Assembly: GCF_024586455.1 (NCBI RefSeq)
Contig: NC_065922.1
Span: 18,472,089 to 18,536,088 of the forward strand
DNA length: 64,000 bases
Direction of reading: 5' to 3'
Source of the DNA: Bactrocera neohumeralis
Taxonomy: Eukaryota > Arthropoda > Insecta > Diptera > Tephritidae
Part shown: positions 36,340 through 48,239 of the stretch, in pieces
Numbering within the stretch: the first letter of the stretch is position 1
Layout of the letters: each line of letters starts with the position of its first letter
Program-made: the position numbers and the translations under genes
Notes under the pieces: generated by a model
The model's input: the letters and a program-made list of their open reading frames with translations, nothing else
Databases searched by the model: none
Told to the model about the DNA's origin: nothing

Positions 36340-36790
36340 GAGAAAGGGCTAATAGCGGGTATAACCGAATATTTCATACTTTTACAACTTGCAAGGATTA
36401 AAGCAAGAAGCAGCTTCAAGTGCATAAGACTTGTTAGTTATATTGGGTCTAGGGCGAGTTTTATTCCGATTTTATTCATTCTAAGTACAAATTTGAACCG
36501 TTAGAACAAAACACGCTGTTTCAATTTTATTAAGATAACTCACTTATTGGCCGATATATGCGGTATAAAGTCACATGGAAGTTCGAAAATCGTTTTATTA
36601 AGTATATGGGGGTTAAGGGAAGTATTTATCCGAGTTATCCCTTTTTTGACACACAGACAAACCACTGTCAGGAAAGGATTCTCCCCAAATTTCAATTATA
36701 TATCTCACACATTGTCCAATATTTTCGATAAAAAAGCTCGCAATTTGAATTCTGATCCATATATTCGGTATCTGGGGACTTGAATCGCTT
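36340..36790 (+). mobile_element. mini-me-related element, family C, 3'-truncated
   Basis: Starts GAGAAAGGGCTAATAGCGGG and TATAACCGAATATTTCATAC, followed by ACAACTTGCAAGGATTAAAG, GACTTGTTAGTTATATTGGG and GGCCGATATATGCGGTATAA. These blocks recur in the same order at 55243-56551 and, on the minus strand, at 48240-48537. The GTCY core and 3' hairpin are missing here. Confidence 0.65.
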
Positions 36791-38729
36791 TGGTTCGACT
36801 TCGTCTCCTTTTAGATTAACAATACCATTTAGCTTAATAAATTTTTAATAACGATTGCCACGCTCAAAAATTATTATTCCGAGAGGATAGGTAAATCCCA
36901 ATAGGCATCTCACGTTGACAATTTATAATGCCGGTACGTTGTGGTACCCGGACTTACTATAAAATTGTTTATGAAGACTTTCATAAATCGACGAAGTGCT
37001 TTGAGTTAAGATGTTTCCACCTAACTTCCTTCCATATATCCTTTACATTATGCGTCAGACTGAATTTTTATAACATGCGCGCGTGTTGAACAATGTCCAT
37101 TAAATAATCCTCGATGATATTTTTTAGCTGCCGCCACATGCTTCCTCAAGGAGCCCTTAGCTTTCGCTGGCAGTTTCCGCAGCAGAGGTTTCCTTACAAT
37201 TGTTGGTGAATCGGCTTCCCAATTACGCTTTACCTATGGTTTCTGTCGGCAGATTCCTATCAACTCCCACTAAGTTACTGCCCCTCTCGACGATGTGTCA
37301 TGCTTCTACGCTTTTGCCAACACCCTTTTCAGAGGACTATTTCGCCTCCCTAGGTGATAGGTTTTTCACCGAAGAGACTGTCTAATTTCGCTAAGATTGG
37401 TTACGCATTTCATTCTCGCTAGACTTTATGAAAGATATTATACTTATTCACGTTTTTAAATGTCCTCGTTCAGAGCCGATATCCATCTCCCGGAAAAGGT
37501 GTCGCCATAATTGTGTCAAAGTTATATTACCAGACCAGCGGAAAGATGGAGTTATCGACTTTCATCTACCACACCAACTTAATGATGACGGGAAAAGATG
37601 TTACTCCGAGGCCTCTCATGGTTTTAACGCGACGAAGGTAGCCTTGGTTTGAACACATCAGTCCTTTTTCAGGTGTCACCCCTATATACTCAGGTATCCG
37701 AATACCTCGACTACCAGATAAAGACTTAAACCAATCTGTTTAATAGACCAGCAAAGTCCGTATCAGGCAAAAGGTCGAAAGTACATATAAGTCTAAAGGC
37801 CGCAGGTCATTTAGCGTTAACCAGGATGCACCGTGCAAAGGCGAAAGTACTTTACATACCGTGGGGTTGAATTAATAGTTGACTACGCAAATTTAGTGTA
37901 TATAAATAGTTTCCTTTATTTTTTGGCATAGACAAGACTTGAAACGATTTTAAACTAGCTCAGGACATCAATTAAGACCTTATCCACTTAGTATAAGGAA
38001 GAGAAGACTTTTTCTTAGTTTTTAAAAATTATATGCTAAGGCCTCAACTATTCACATGGTAAGCAAACGCCTATTAAGAATCAAATTCCTGAATCACCTT
38101 AGGCTTGGCCTTGGTTATCCTCCTGAAATTAGTAATCGATTTTATTTTCATTTCTTTTCCCAACTTTCGAAAACTATTGGCATTCGCATTCGCGTATCAC
38201 TCTTCGTCTTTCTGTAAACCTATCTCGTGTATGCTGCGATGTAGAGTATTTGAGTAAAGTGACCCTCCTGGCTACTTAATTAAACATTGCTCTCGGAAGC
38301 CAAGAGAAATGCTTTAGTAGTTTGACTGGTATACTATTCTGCCGGATGTAAGTTTCAACCTTTTAAACCCTCAGAAACGATCTAGGATTCGATACTTTGT
38401 TTTACTAAGCCCTGAGCCAATGACTGAATCTTTTGAAAAACCTACATCGGTTAATATTTTGGATAATGCTTCACACCAAAACGAGGTAGAGAGGGACAGA
38501 AAAAAAAAGATCGGCCAATAATGATGCAGTATTTAAATATGCTACTTCGAATTACATTATGTTAAAAGCGATGCTTGAAAATGTTAGGCACACCTCTTCT
38601 AACATAAATAAGTGGGTTCAGTTTAGTTAATACCATATTTGGTGCTTCCTAAGATAAATTCATATGTATTTCATAATTACTACTAAGCACTAATTTAACA
38701 CTCTTTTCTTTTTCCGCACCATCATTCAG
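36791..38729 (+). other. Intron 6, last part: unassigned
   Basis: About 36900-37900 is less AT-rich than typical intron here and may be an old transposon fragment, but I could not match it to a family on either strand. The region ends at the exon 7 acceptor atcattcag. Confidence 0.45.
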
Positions 38730-39893
38730 TTTCAAACCCTGGTACCTTGAGGAATGCTCTTCCACACTCGCCACCACTTACAGTTCCGGCACGCCAGGCC
38801 ATGATAAAAGCGTTGCCACCGTCGATATGGATGGACGCCTGCGACCCGATCATATTTGCACTGTCGAACACACTGGCACTTCCGCCTCTGCGCCACTGGC
38901 TGCAGGCATCTGCGCACTCGCACTCGAAGCCAATCCGAATCTCACCTGGCGTGACATGCAATATCTCGTCGTCTACACCTCACGCCCCAGTCCGCTGGAG
39001 AAGGAGAGTGGTTGGATTTTGAATGGTGTCAAGCGAAAGTACAGTCACAAATTCGGTTACGGGCTGATGGATGCTGGCGCCATGGTTAGTTTGGCCGAGC
39101 AATGGACTACTGTACCGCCGCAGCATATCTGCAAGTCGCGTGAAAATAACGAAGATCGTAAAATTGAGGGTTCGTACGGTTACACGCTGGCCACGCACAT
39201 GGATGTGAATGGTTGTGCGGGCACGATCAATGAAGTACGCTACCTGGAGCATGTGCAGTGTCGCATCACCTTGCGTTTCTTCCCGCGTGGCAATCTACGC
39301 ATACTACTCACTTCGCCAATGGGTACGACCAGCACGCTACTGTTCGAGCGACCACGTGACATTGTCAAGTCGAACTTTGATGATTGGCCTTTCTTGAGTG
39401 TGCACTTTTGGGGCGAAAAAGCTGAAGGCCGCTGGACACTGCAAGTGATAAATGGTGGACGTCGGCGCGTCAATCAGCCAGGTATACTCTCCAAGTGGCA
39501 ACTGATCTTTTACGGTACCGCTGTGCAGCCTATGCGCTTGAAGAGCGATCTGATGCAGCAACAGATGCGCGTTTCGGCTGGCGTTAATCCTTACACCTAT
39601 CCAACCGAGTCGGATTTGGGTCAACCACCTAACGAGGGTGGCTACTATAATGCCGATCAATTTGCTGGCTATCTGAACTTCCAAAATCTCTTCACCGGCG
39701 CCGGCTCGAATCCCGAACAAGCAGTCGCTACCGTAGATGGCCACAATATACCCACACCTCAGCGCCAGAACGTGATGGCTGACTCGAATAACAAGCTAGT
39801 TTTGCACGATTGTGATCCCGAATGTGATTCACAGGGTTGCTATGGCCGTGGCCCGACACAATGTGTCGCCTGCAAGCATTATCGGCTAGATAA
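38730..39893 (+). CDS. Fur2: Fur2 exon 7: catalytic Ser, end of peptidase domain, P domain, linker
   Basis: 1,164 bp, phase 2 in and phase 2 out. It opens with FKPWYLEECSSTLATTYSSG and then TVEHTGTSASAPLAAGI, where Ser codon 38881-38883 is the nucleophile. The catalytic domain ends near FGYGLMDAGAMVSLAEQW. The P (Homo B) domain follows, from VPPQHICKSREN to SKWQLIFYGTAVQP. It carries RGNL where vertebrate convertases usually have RRGDL. After it comes a linker of about 90 residues, rich in Tyr, Asn, Gln and Pro. The first Cys-rich motif (CDPECDSQGCYGRGPTQC) begins near 39806. The exon is noticeably GC-richer than the introns. It is closed by the donor AA|gtgagt. Confidence 0.96.
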
Positions 39894-39955
39894 GTGAGTA
39901 CAATATAACAATATAATTATTAAATTTTAATATAAAACTTTTTTTTGTCTTGCAG

Positions 39956-40143
39956 CACCTGTGTCAGCCGCTGTCCACCGCGCTCCTTCCCCAATCAGGG
40001 CGGCGTTTGCTGGCCTTGTCATGAGTCTTGCGAAACTTGCGCTGGTGCTGGACAGGACAGCTGTCTGACATGTGCGCCAGCTCATCTGCATGTCGTCGAT
40101 CTGGCTGTGTGTCTGCAAGTCTGTCCGGATGGTTACTATGAAA
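39956..40143 (+). CDS. Fur2: Fur2 exon 8: Cys-rich furin repeats
   Basis: 188 bp, phase 2 in and phase 1 out, separated from exon 7 by a 62-bp intron. With the split codon it reads NTCVSRCPPRSFPNQGGVCW, then CHESCETCAGAGQDSCLTCA and VCPDGYYE. This is the furin-like Cys-rich repeat pattern (C-x-x-C pairs with a CP-GYY turn). In Fur2-type convertases these repeats tether the enzyme or modulate it at membranes and in the matrix; that role is family knowledge, not visible here. Confidence 0.94.
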
Positions 40144-40434
40144 GTAAGTGGGGGATAACGTCGAATCTATTATCAGTTTTCTAATATAGATAACTCAAGA
40201 AAAACTCACGGAAATAGTTCACAATAAATTTCGATCAAAAAAGTAGTATTTCCTAGTAATATTTGGTTATTTAAAAGAGCGCGACTACTGATCCACATAC
40301 CTCAAATCTAGAAAGTCCTTTTCTAATAGAAGAAATTAGGTCTTTCCGTAATTCGAAAACGTTTTCTGATAAAAATAAATTGCCTAGAATTTTCTCAATA
40401 ATCATTTATTTTGACTATTTTTACCTTTCCACAG

Positions 40435-40591
40435 ATTATGACAACAAAACTTGTGTGCCGTGCGAAGCTAACTGCGCCTCGTGTCAGGATCGTCCCGACT
40501 ATTGCACCAGCTGTGAGCATCATTTGGTTATGCACGAACATAAATGCTACTCGGCTTGCCCTCTTCATACATATGAAACCGAAGATTACAA
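40435..40591 (+). CDS. Fur2: Fur2 exon 9: Cys-rich furin repeat
   Basis: 157 bp, phase 1 in and phase 2 out (ccacag / gtaagt). Reads NYDNKTCVPCEANCASCQDR, then CTSCEHHLVMHEHKCYSACP and HTYETEDY. One complete furin repeat. Phase and the Y-x-C spacing fit directly to exon 10, 20 kb downstream. Confidence 0.93.
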
Positions 40592-40994
40592 GTAAGTAAA
40601 ATAAAAATTAAAAACAGTTAAATTATAGTTTCAACCTACAAAAAAATTGAGGAATTTTTGAGAATAATTTAGTTAAATGGTCCATCTTTAAGAATATACC
40701 GCGTTTGGCTTCAATCAGTTAGTGATTTGAGGCTGCTCAGAAGAAAATTGTTGAATTTATCAAAATGTTATGCATTTCATTCACGGTACCGACGTCTTCT
40801 GCTTATCCACCCTTGCTTTTTATAAATTTTTTCTCCTTAGGTTTCAGACCTTTGCAGTTTGTTACTCAAATGGGTTTAAGTCTTCGGAATTACCTCTTAG
40901 TTAGTTAGGTCAGCTTAGGATGGCGTGGGATCATACTTAGACTGCTGTGCACACTCCTTTGAGAAGCCAAATGAAAAACTCTTGTGGTAGGATA
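40592..40994 (+). other. Intron 9, first part: unassigned
   Basis: Non-coding DNA after the exon 9 donor. No element recognised. Confidence 0.55.
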
Positions 40995-41273
40995 TCAGCT
41001 ATCGACAAAGCACCTTGAACCTTTCACAAATCTGTTTAGGTGCTTTGGTTTTAATTCCGATAATTCACGGGCATGCCTAAAAGTATGAAACCCGAGCTTT
41101 TTCAGCCTTGTTCTGGCAAAGGCGGGACTTTCGAGAAGGAAGTATGGAGATAATTCTATACGTATGTATATACGTTGTTTTTCAATCCAACCGATCGCAC
41201 ATACAATCGCGATTACAAATCTGCCAGTAGTTGACCAACGCTGTCTGAGCAGTTCTGAAGCCCAACCATCCAA
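40995..41273 (-). pseudogene. jockey-type non-LTR ORF2 C-terminal fragment
   Basis: The minus-strand frame ends LESPAFARTRLKKLGFHTFR, then ARELSELKPKHLNRFVKGS. This fits the RNase H/C-terminal region of jockey-like polyproteins ('..CPA...RL..LG......L..L....L..F...'). The fragment has no RT part. It may belong to the same degraded insertion as, or a neighbour of, 41490-42010. Confidence 0.6.
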
Positions 41274-41489
41274 TAGTGAACCCTAAGAAGCCAACGGTGC
41301 CTCTACCTTCCCTTACTCCATTCTTCATAGACTAACGTAACTTCTCTACTATGTAAGCTCATCAACCTTGCCGCTTTCTGCACTTTCCTGCCGTTACGTC
41401 TTTGTTCACTCTAACCTTCTCTTCGGTACCAATCTCAAGGTCTGAAACAGAGCGGTCTTTCCGCGATTTTTTTCAAAGGCTATGATATA

Positions 41490-42010
41490 TAATATTGTTG
41501 TTGTTGTAATGGTTATCTTGTTCCCGTTACGGTGGAAGGGTTCAGATAAGTTGTCATCGAGGTCATCCAATGGTATGTCCAGGAAACGTTCTGTTTCGGC
41601 GTGGTCGGACCATAGAGAGAGCGGTGTTAGATGTTTAGGGTTCGCTAGGCATGCAAAATGGTAGTTGGAGTCTTTCGAAAATTCTTTGGATGCTCAACAT
41701 ATATTTGATATGTCGGGGTCGATTCTAAATAAGTAAGAGTTTAACCTGCTACAGTATCCAGAACAAAGCTGTGCAAGGGTCATTCTCGATTCTCGCGGCA
41801 ACTTGAGCTCGTTGTCTACAATGGTGATGGTTTAACTCCAAGTACGCCATTCACCGAGAGGGAGTCGGTGAAGATTTTTATGGCTTCTCTGCGAATAGCG
41901 TTCAGTCCATGTCTGAACTTAGTTGCGTCCGAAGTCTGGTCAGCGTATTGTCTTGTGTCGTAGACGTAGTTGAGGAAGGGCCTCTTGTTGCTCCTAGGAG
42001 ACGGTTCCGC
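41490..42010 (-). mobile_element. jockey-type non-LTR retrotransposon, 3' end
   Basis: The minus strand encodes, across two frames, LHSFVLDTVAG/LAQLCSGYCSRLNSYLFRID, then LANPKHLTPLSLWSDHAETE and PLDDLDDNL. This is the conserved C-terminal tail of dipteran jockey-type ORF2 proteins (the LAQLRSGYCSRLNSY block). The coding end is followed by (ACA)n at 41495-41510, a simple-sequence 3' tail. It is 5'-truncated and frameshifted. Confidence 0.75.
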
Positions 42011-43219
42011 TTCAAGCAGGTCACTGAAGGCATGATTTCAATGAAAATACCCTAAAGAAAACGCTTGGAGAGGAGTTTATTAAGTCTTTAAGGCTATATA
42101 ATAATCGTTGTTGATTCGCTTTTCAAATTTTCCATGCACATCACAACTTTGTAGATAGTTTCTGGAATCAGTTTGTCGCATGCTGTCCACACCTATCTGA
42201 AATGCGGTTCACTGAATTTCGTAAGGAAATGATTTTTCAGCCATTGCCACATATCAAAACAAAAAAATTGGGTCTAATCCAATGGAACAACTTCACACAC
42301 TGTTTATAATCATTCTCTCCCTGTTTTACTTGGCGGATATTGATATGCCGAGGCGCACTGCCTTATTTAGGAATAATAAATTGTTTGATGTTTCTGAACA
42401 ATAACCACTGTGGAAGCCCAGAGGGTTCAGATTCTTTAGAACTCACATGTCTTTGGCTTGTCAATATACATAAGCTGCAGAACTCAAACCTCGAACACCT
42501 TAGTAATAAAGCTCATGTAACGCAAATTATACACATTTATATTGAATTGTTGCATGCTATTGAACGATATTATAAACACTTCCATTCTCCCAACAGTATT
42601 CATACATTTCACTCATCACTATTAGCTCAACTCTCATGTAAGCGCAGTCCATGCACCTGAGAGAGTTGTCAGTTACATAAATTTCTCGCCCCAATTAGGA
42701 AGTAATGATTCTCAGCGGTCATTAATAGTGTCTCTCTGCTGCAACGAAGCATTTGTAGGTTGCATGTATTTGCTTAGCAGCGTTCTAATGCAAGATTGTA
42801 ATGTGAAAATTAAGCAAAACACGTTAACGTGTACATTACTCGAGTTACGAGGTTTAATTAACTGATACCGTATATCTGTTTATTTGAAGGATATCTGATT
42901 AATCATAGCATATGCAATTCTGATTTTAGTTGAGGTACTAGTTACACTCATTTGCATAACCTCAATACATATGTTTACCATATTCACAAACTAACTTGTT
43001 GGTTACGGTTGTTAACGATATGAGTGGCTTTTACATGGTAAACACTCAATTAATGTTATTACTGCAAAATTGCTTTCGATGAATGCAATAAAGTGAAATG
43101 TAGTAGCCGCATTAATATATATAATTCATTGAAGTTAAAAATATATATGTAAGTTATTTTAAAGGTATATATAAGTATGTTTGGGTCATCACCTTTAAAA
43201 AACAAAAAAATACTACATT
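42011..43219 (+). other. Intron 9: unassigned
   Basis: AT-rich intronic DNA with no supported exon, RNA gene or element. Confidence 0.5.
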
Positions 43220-44385
43220 TATACCCTGAGCAGTGTATATTAAGTATGCTATGAAGTTTGTAACACGCAGGAGGAATCGATCTGACATTTTTACTACTAC
43301 TTTACTCTGTAGGGAGCTGTTCATTTGTCGGAATCACCGATTTCGGACCCCTAAAACATATAGTATAGCTGTCTTACAAAGTGAAAATGCAACTAATTAT
43401 CCTTGTAATGAAAACTTTTTTGAAATTTTGTATAAGTTATTACCCCAAGCAGCGCTATAATCTCCGAATAAATTGTTCAGATCAGACAACGATAAGATAT
43501 AGCTGTCATACAATCAATATCAAGTCCTTGTATGCTAAACCTTTTCTTACAACAAAATAACTCCTCTAAATTTCACGTAGACTTTTTAAAAATTGAGCTC
43601 TACATTTTCCGAATAAATTGTTCAGATCGAACCATTATAGCATATAGCTGCCATACAAACTGACCGCTCAAAATGAAGTCTTTATATGAAAAACTGTTTT
43701 ATTCGAAAAGCTATCCTCACGAAATTCAGCGTGAGTTATTGTCTAAGGCATCGATTTATTTTCTGAAGAAATATTTCAGATCGGAACACTATATCATATA
43801 GCTGTCATACAAACTGAACGATCAAAATGAAGTCCTCATATCAAAAACTTTTTTATTTGAAAAGCTATCTTCACGAAATTTGGCATGAATTATTTCCTAA
43901 GATATTGCAACATTTTCTGAATAAATTGTTTAGATCGGATCACTATAACATATAGCTGCCATACAAACTGACCGATCAAACTGAAGTCTTTATATGAAAA
44001 ACTTTTTAATTGAAAAGCTATATTCACGAAACTCGGCGTGAGTTCTTGTCTCGATTTATTCTCTGAAGAAATATTTCAGATCGGAACACTATATCATATA
44101 TCATCTTAATCAAAAACTTTTTATTTGAAAAATGAAATTGTTGAAAAATATCGAACTTTTATGAAAAACGAAATTCTCGGCTGAGTTATATTGTTCAGAT
44201 CGAACCACTATATCATATAACTGCCATACAAAAACCTAATGAAAAACTTTTTAATTGAAAAGCATATAACCGCCATAAAAACGAACCAATCAAACTCATG
44301 ATAAGTATCCTTTTAGACCATGAGAAATGCATAGGGGTGTCTATAATAGCTTCATTGCAGCCAAACTTAACTTAACGATTTCTTA
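43220..44385 (-). mobile_element. mini-me family B copy with internally amplified 150-bp units
   Basis: The minus orientation is shown by a family B 3' end (ATACCCTGAGCAGTGTATAT) at 43221 and a decayed 5' end near 44345-44385. Between them the unit 'AGATCGxAxCACTATAxCATATAGCTGxCATACAAACTGA' recurs at about 43483, 43624, 43772, 43928 and 44078. The period is about 150 bp, against two such units in the copy at 8350-8888. The GTCY core is lost. Confidence 0.75.
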
Positions 44386-47300
44386 TGTTATAATTATATA
44401 ATCATATTTCTGCTTAACTACAGTCGTGCTTGAAGATTTATTGGCTTTTTAGCGGCTTAATAATTAACGGAAATATCAAATTTGACAAATTTTCATTCAT
44501 TCGAACTTGAAGTGCGATTATGAATATATCCTGCCACCAATTGCAAATGTTGACATGCAAATTTAAGCCTATTGCACACACACATAGACACTCTTCAATT
44601 GCACATAAATCAAAAAATTATTCGCCACATTTTATTAATTGCACACAAGTGTTATTGTAATTAGTTTCCAATTAAATTTGCATTACAGCACCCGCTCTTA
44701 TACTTCCTATATTTTATATACAATATAGATTGAGCTTATATATAAATATATATTATATATACATACATATGTTGTATATTTGCTTGTAAATATTTGTTCG
44801 CTTTCGTTCATAAAATATTCTCTTCATTGCCACATGATTCATGCGTTTTTCTTTTGTCTTTCATTTGGCATTGTTCTCACGAATTGCGGTAATTGATATG
44901 CTATTTGTGCGCTTTTGTTGCTATTGTACACATTTGATATACGCGAATTTCCGTTAATTGCACTTCTCATTAATATGCAATTTGACGTGCTGCAATGGAG
45001 CTGGAAAATTCGAATATGCAACAAAAAATATGCGAAACCAATTTCATGGCATGTGTGGAATTAAAAAACTATATTCGTGGTTTGGTTTTGCTTTTTAGCT
45101 AATTTTGGTGCCTTTACTATAGAAATATATTGTTTCCGATCTTGCACAAAAATGTGTTAATTTATTGTTTTTAAATTGATTTGAGCATTGTAATTTATAT
45201 CAATTTCAAATATTGTTCTTTTTTTAAAAACCATACACTACTTCGAGGATTTTTCTCGCTAAAGGCTTTAATACCTAATTCCCTTACTTTATGTATATCT
45301 ATAATACCGCTAGTAAAGCTGTCAATCTACTATACAATACGAAGTTGTACTTCACGAGAGAGTATTGTGTACCTGCCACAGACAATTGTCTAGTAGTTAG
45401 AACTGTCAAAGTTTGGATACTGCTGAATAAGAGTTGTCTATTTCACATAACATAACTTCCTCTACTTACATATCGCCACTTAAAATGCAAAACAACGTAT
45501 CGTAAAAAAACCAAAACTCAAATTTTGTTTCAATATAAGTCGTTTCTATTATAACGTTTTTTCTCTGCCTGTAAACTTACGTTTACGTGACGATATACAT
45601 ACCTCATTATACGTGCGAGTGATGAAATTGTATGAACCTTACTTCTATGCATAGCTTTTTCTCGACCGTGTACTTGCACTACAAAGAGATTCCTATCATA
45701 TCGGCCTATTCTTCGTCGACGAGGCATTCACTATGACAGTTGTGCTATAGATAATATCTACAAAATTTTTGTTTAAAAATTGTTTGGAAATGTGTTGCTG
45801 GTTCGAAAAGCTTACTCTTGAGAGCCACTATTCTCACAATAATGATTTCTAAAGCATTTTCTTCTAAGCGTTTATTTAAAGTGCAGTCAGCCTAATCCGA
45901 TTCGATCTCAAAATCACGGTGAACTCATCTTTACTAAAATTTGTCTTCTTAGCTAAAAAATATGGTCAATAGTTCGCTTTCTCTAATAACCGTCTCACAT
46001 TTGGTTCAAGTTCATAAGTTAGGGATTCTTTCTTTTCTTATTCTAATATTGGATCTTGTTTTTTGATCTTTTATGAGAAAACTTAACATAGTATCTAATA
46101 CATATATTTTTATACCAGCAGACACTAGAAACTCGAACGCAGTAAAAAGAATAAATAATTTTATGTGAGAACTTTAAATCTGTTTTTTTTTTTGTTTTTT
46201 CTTAAATTACCTACAAATTGGCTTTTCCCATAGAACTTGTAGTTTTGCGGAAATCACATAAAAGCTCAACAACCTCGTTTACGGAGCGCGCGTAGACTTT
46301 CCTTCCGTTTATTTTAAATGAGTTTTCTTCCTTTTAAAATGCATATGGTGTCTCAGTAATTTTTTCGCTTAAGAATTTTCTTAAGTGTTCAATTTTTGCC
46401 AGATTTTTTGTTCGTAGAAACATCTGTATTTTCATTTTACCCTTGGGTGCCACTACTTGCGTTTATTAACTATGATTGTCATCCCATAATTTAAACCAAG
46501 CGCTAATATGCAACATATTTGTTGCAATTTGATGCCACACTGCAGCAAAGCGCACGTAATTGCATATAGCGACATGTCCATGTGTTTGTGTCGCAGTTAC
46601 AGCTACTTAACAGCAAACTATACTTGTGCTGCTCAGCATGCTAATAACCATTGCGGATAACTTGCGGATACCAAGGTGTGCCATACACACACACACACAC
46701 ATGTCATATTAGTGTATAGCTATAATATTTATATGTGTCTGTTGCGCAAGTGTATGTGTTCCTTGCTTGTATGCATTAACTTAAGTAAGACCGCAATCCG
46801 TCAATGTGCTGCTATAGCTTTGACAGCTGGTTATAACCCAAACGCCAATGGCTTGTGTAAACAGTTTAGTTGGAAATTATGCTCAAGCGCTCAAGTACTC
46901 AAACTGTTTTAGCATTACTGCAGGCGCCATTAAATTGCAATGTTTCGTTTAGCTCAGGGCTGCTGGCTTCAGTGCTTTGTTGGACTGAATACGTAATTAA
47001 ATGCCACAACTTTCGTTGCTAGGCAGTAACTGCAGGGAATTTAATTATTTTTGTAGGTGTTAAATTAAAATTATTTAATTAATTTTTATTCCCAATAATT
47101 ATGTTTAACTACAAAGGTTAAGGAATTTCAGTTTAAATTTGTAGTACAAATATTTTATAAAATATATATAATTAATTGTACTCCAAATAGTTATGCTTAA
47201 CTACAAAGGTGATGGAATTTTATTTTAAACTTATAACACATATATTTTAAACAATATATATGCATACTTTTCTGTTGTTTTGTTGTAGTTTCTTATCCAC

Positions 47301-47740
47301 TTACAGCCTTTTCTTTATAATTTTAGTCTTTCATTAGGAAATCACCTTTCCATCTGCTGCTTTTATCGCCAGCCAATCTTTGAGGTCAATCAATACAATC
47401 ACTTTCCACTTCTTAAAGCTCTCTCACCAATACAGACAGGATCGTTTTACTTATAAGCACGCGTTGTTTTCATTCCTCATTGTTTGCTTTTTGGTTTTTG
47501 AAACATGTGTGTCCACGCTTTGACCTTCTAATAGATATACATATATACCAATCAATCACCAAAGAATGAACACACGTGAAAAAGTTAGATTATCTCGTTA
47601 AAAGAAAATGGCAAGAGCGCAAAAAAAGAAAATCAGGTGTGAAAAATGTGCGAAGTAACCAATATATTTTCTTGAGCTTAGACATGCTCTGTAACTGAGC
47701 ATTCATGCAAGTGATTTATGCAATGGTTGTATTATGCGTT
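44386..47740 (+). other. Intron 9: unassigned
   Basis: AT-rich DNA with a short (CA)n tract at 46684-46700. No coding exon or transposon recognised. Confidence 0.5.
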
Positions 47741-47744
47741 GCCA

Positions 47745-47810
47745 ATACGACATGGTGTACTGTATGAATACACTATATTTGATGCATAAATTTAACTGCA
47801 ATTAGCTTTT
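47745..47810 (+). repeat. Dispersed repeat shared with 9985-10050
   Basis: CGACATGGTGTACTGTATGA and TATATTTGATGCATAAATTT occur in the same order and spacing at 9990-10045. The identity is clear over about 55 bp and fades on both sides. Origin unknown; probably the conserved part of an old transposable element. Confidence 0.6.
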
Positions 47811-48239
47811 AAAGCCATGTTTTTATGAAAAAAAATCCTGAAGATCTTTCTTGCAGAACGGAATTTTTATAGATAAAATAAATATATTGTAAGAGGTAAG
47901 CAATCCCAACTAAAATATGTGGAAAAAGTAAAATTTTTTAGACGGAATATCTCGATAGATTTTACTTTGTTCTACAACTATTTGAGAAATTAAGCGATAA
48001 GGATATCTTGAGATTGAGATATCTTGATGAAACTTGGCAATGGCGTTCATTTTTCAAAAAAAGAACAAGTTCGCAAATGGGAAAAATCTGAGTACAGCCA
48101 CGCCTAGGTACGTATGCCTACATCCGAATAATGCCTTTGAGTTGTGCCACCTTATAACCACAACTGTTCAAGCCTCTAGGTACTTAATAAGTAGACCACA
48201 GTACTTTTTTAGCGCAAAATCAGTCACTGTGTGAGGTAT
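47811..48239 (+). other. Intron 9: unassigned
   Basis: AT-rich DNA with no recognised exon or element between the dispersed repeat and the family C copy. Confidence 0.45.

Noticed and set aside
36900..37900. Possible retroelement gag-like segment in intron 6
   Set aside because: Neither strand gave a recognisable block in any frame; left unassigned.
23084..39893. Catalytic exons as a pseudogene among transposon debris
   Set aside because: All catalytic residues, splice sites and phases are intact over ten exons, so the gene looks functional.
42110..42310. Possible Tc1 C-terminal similarity on the minus strand (IPETIYKVV-like text)
   Set aside because: Match too weak and short to separate from chance.
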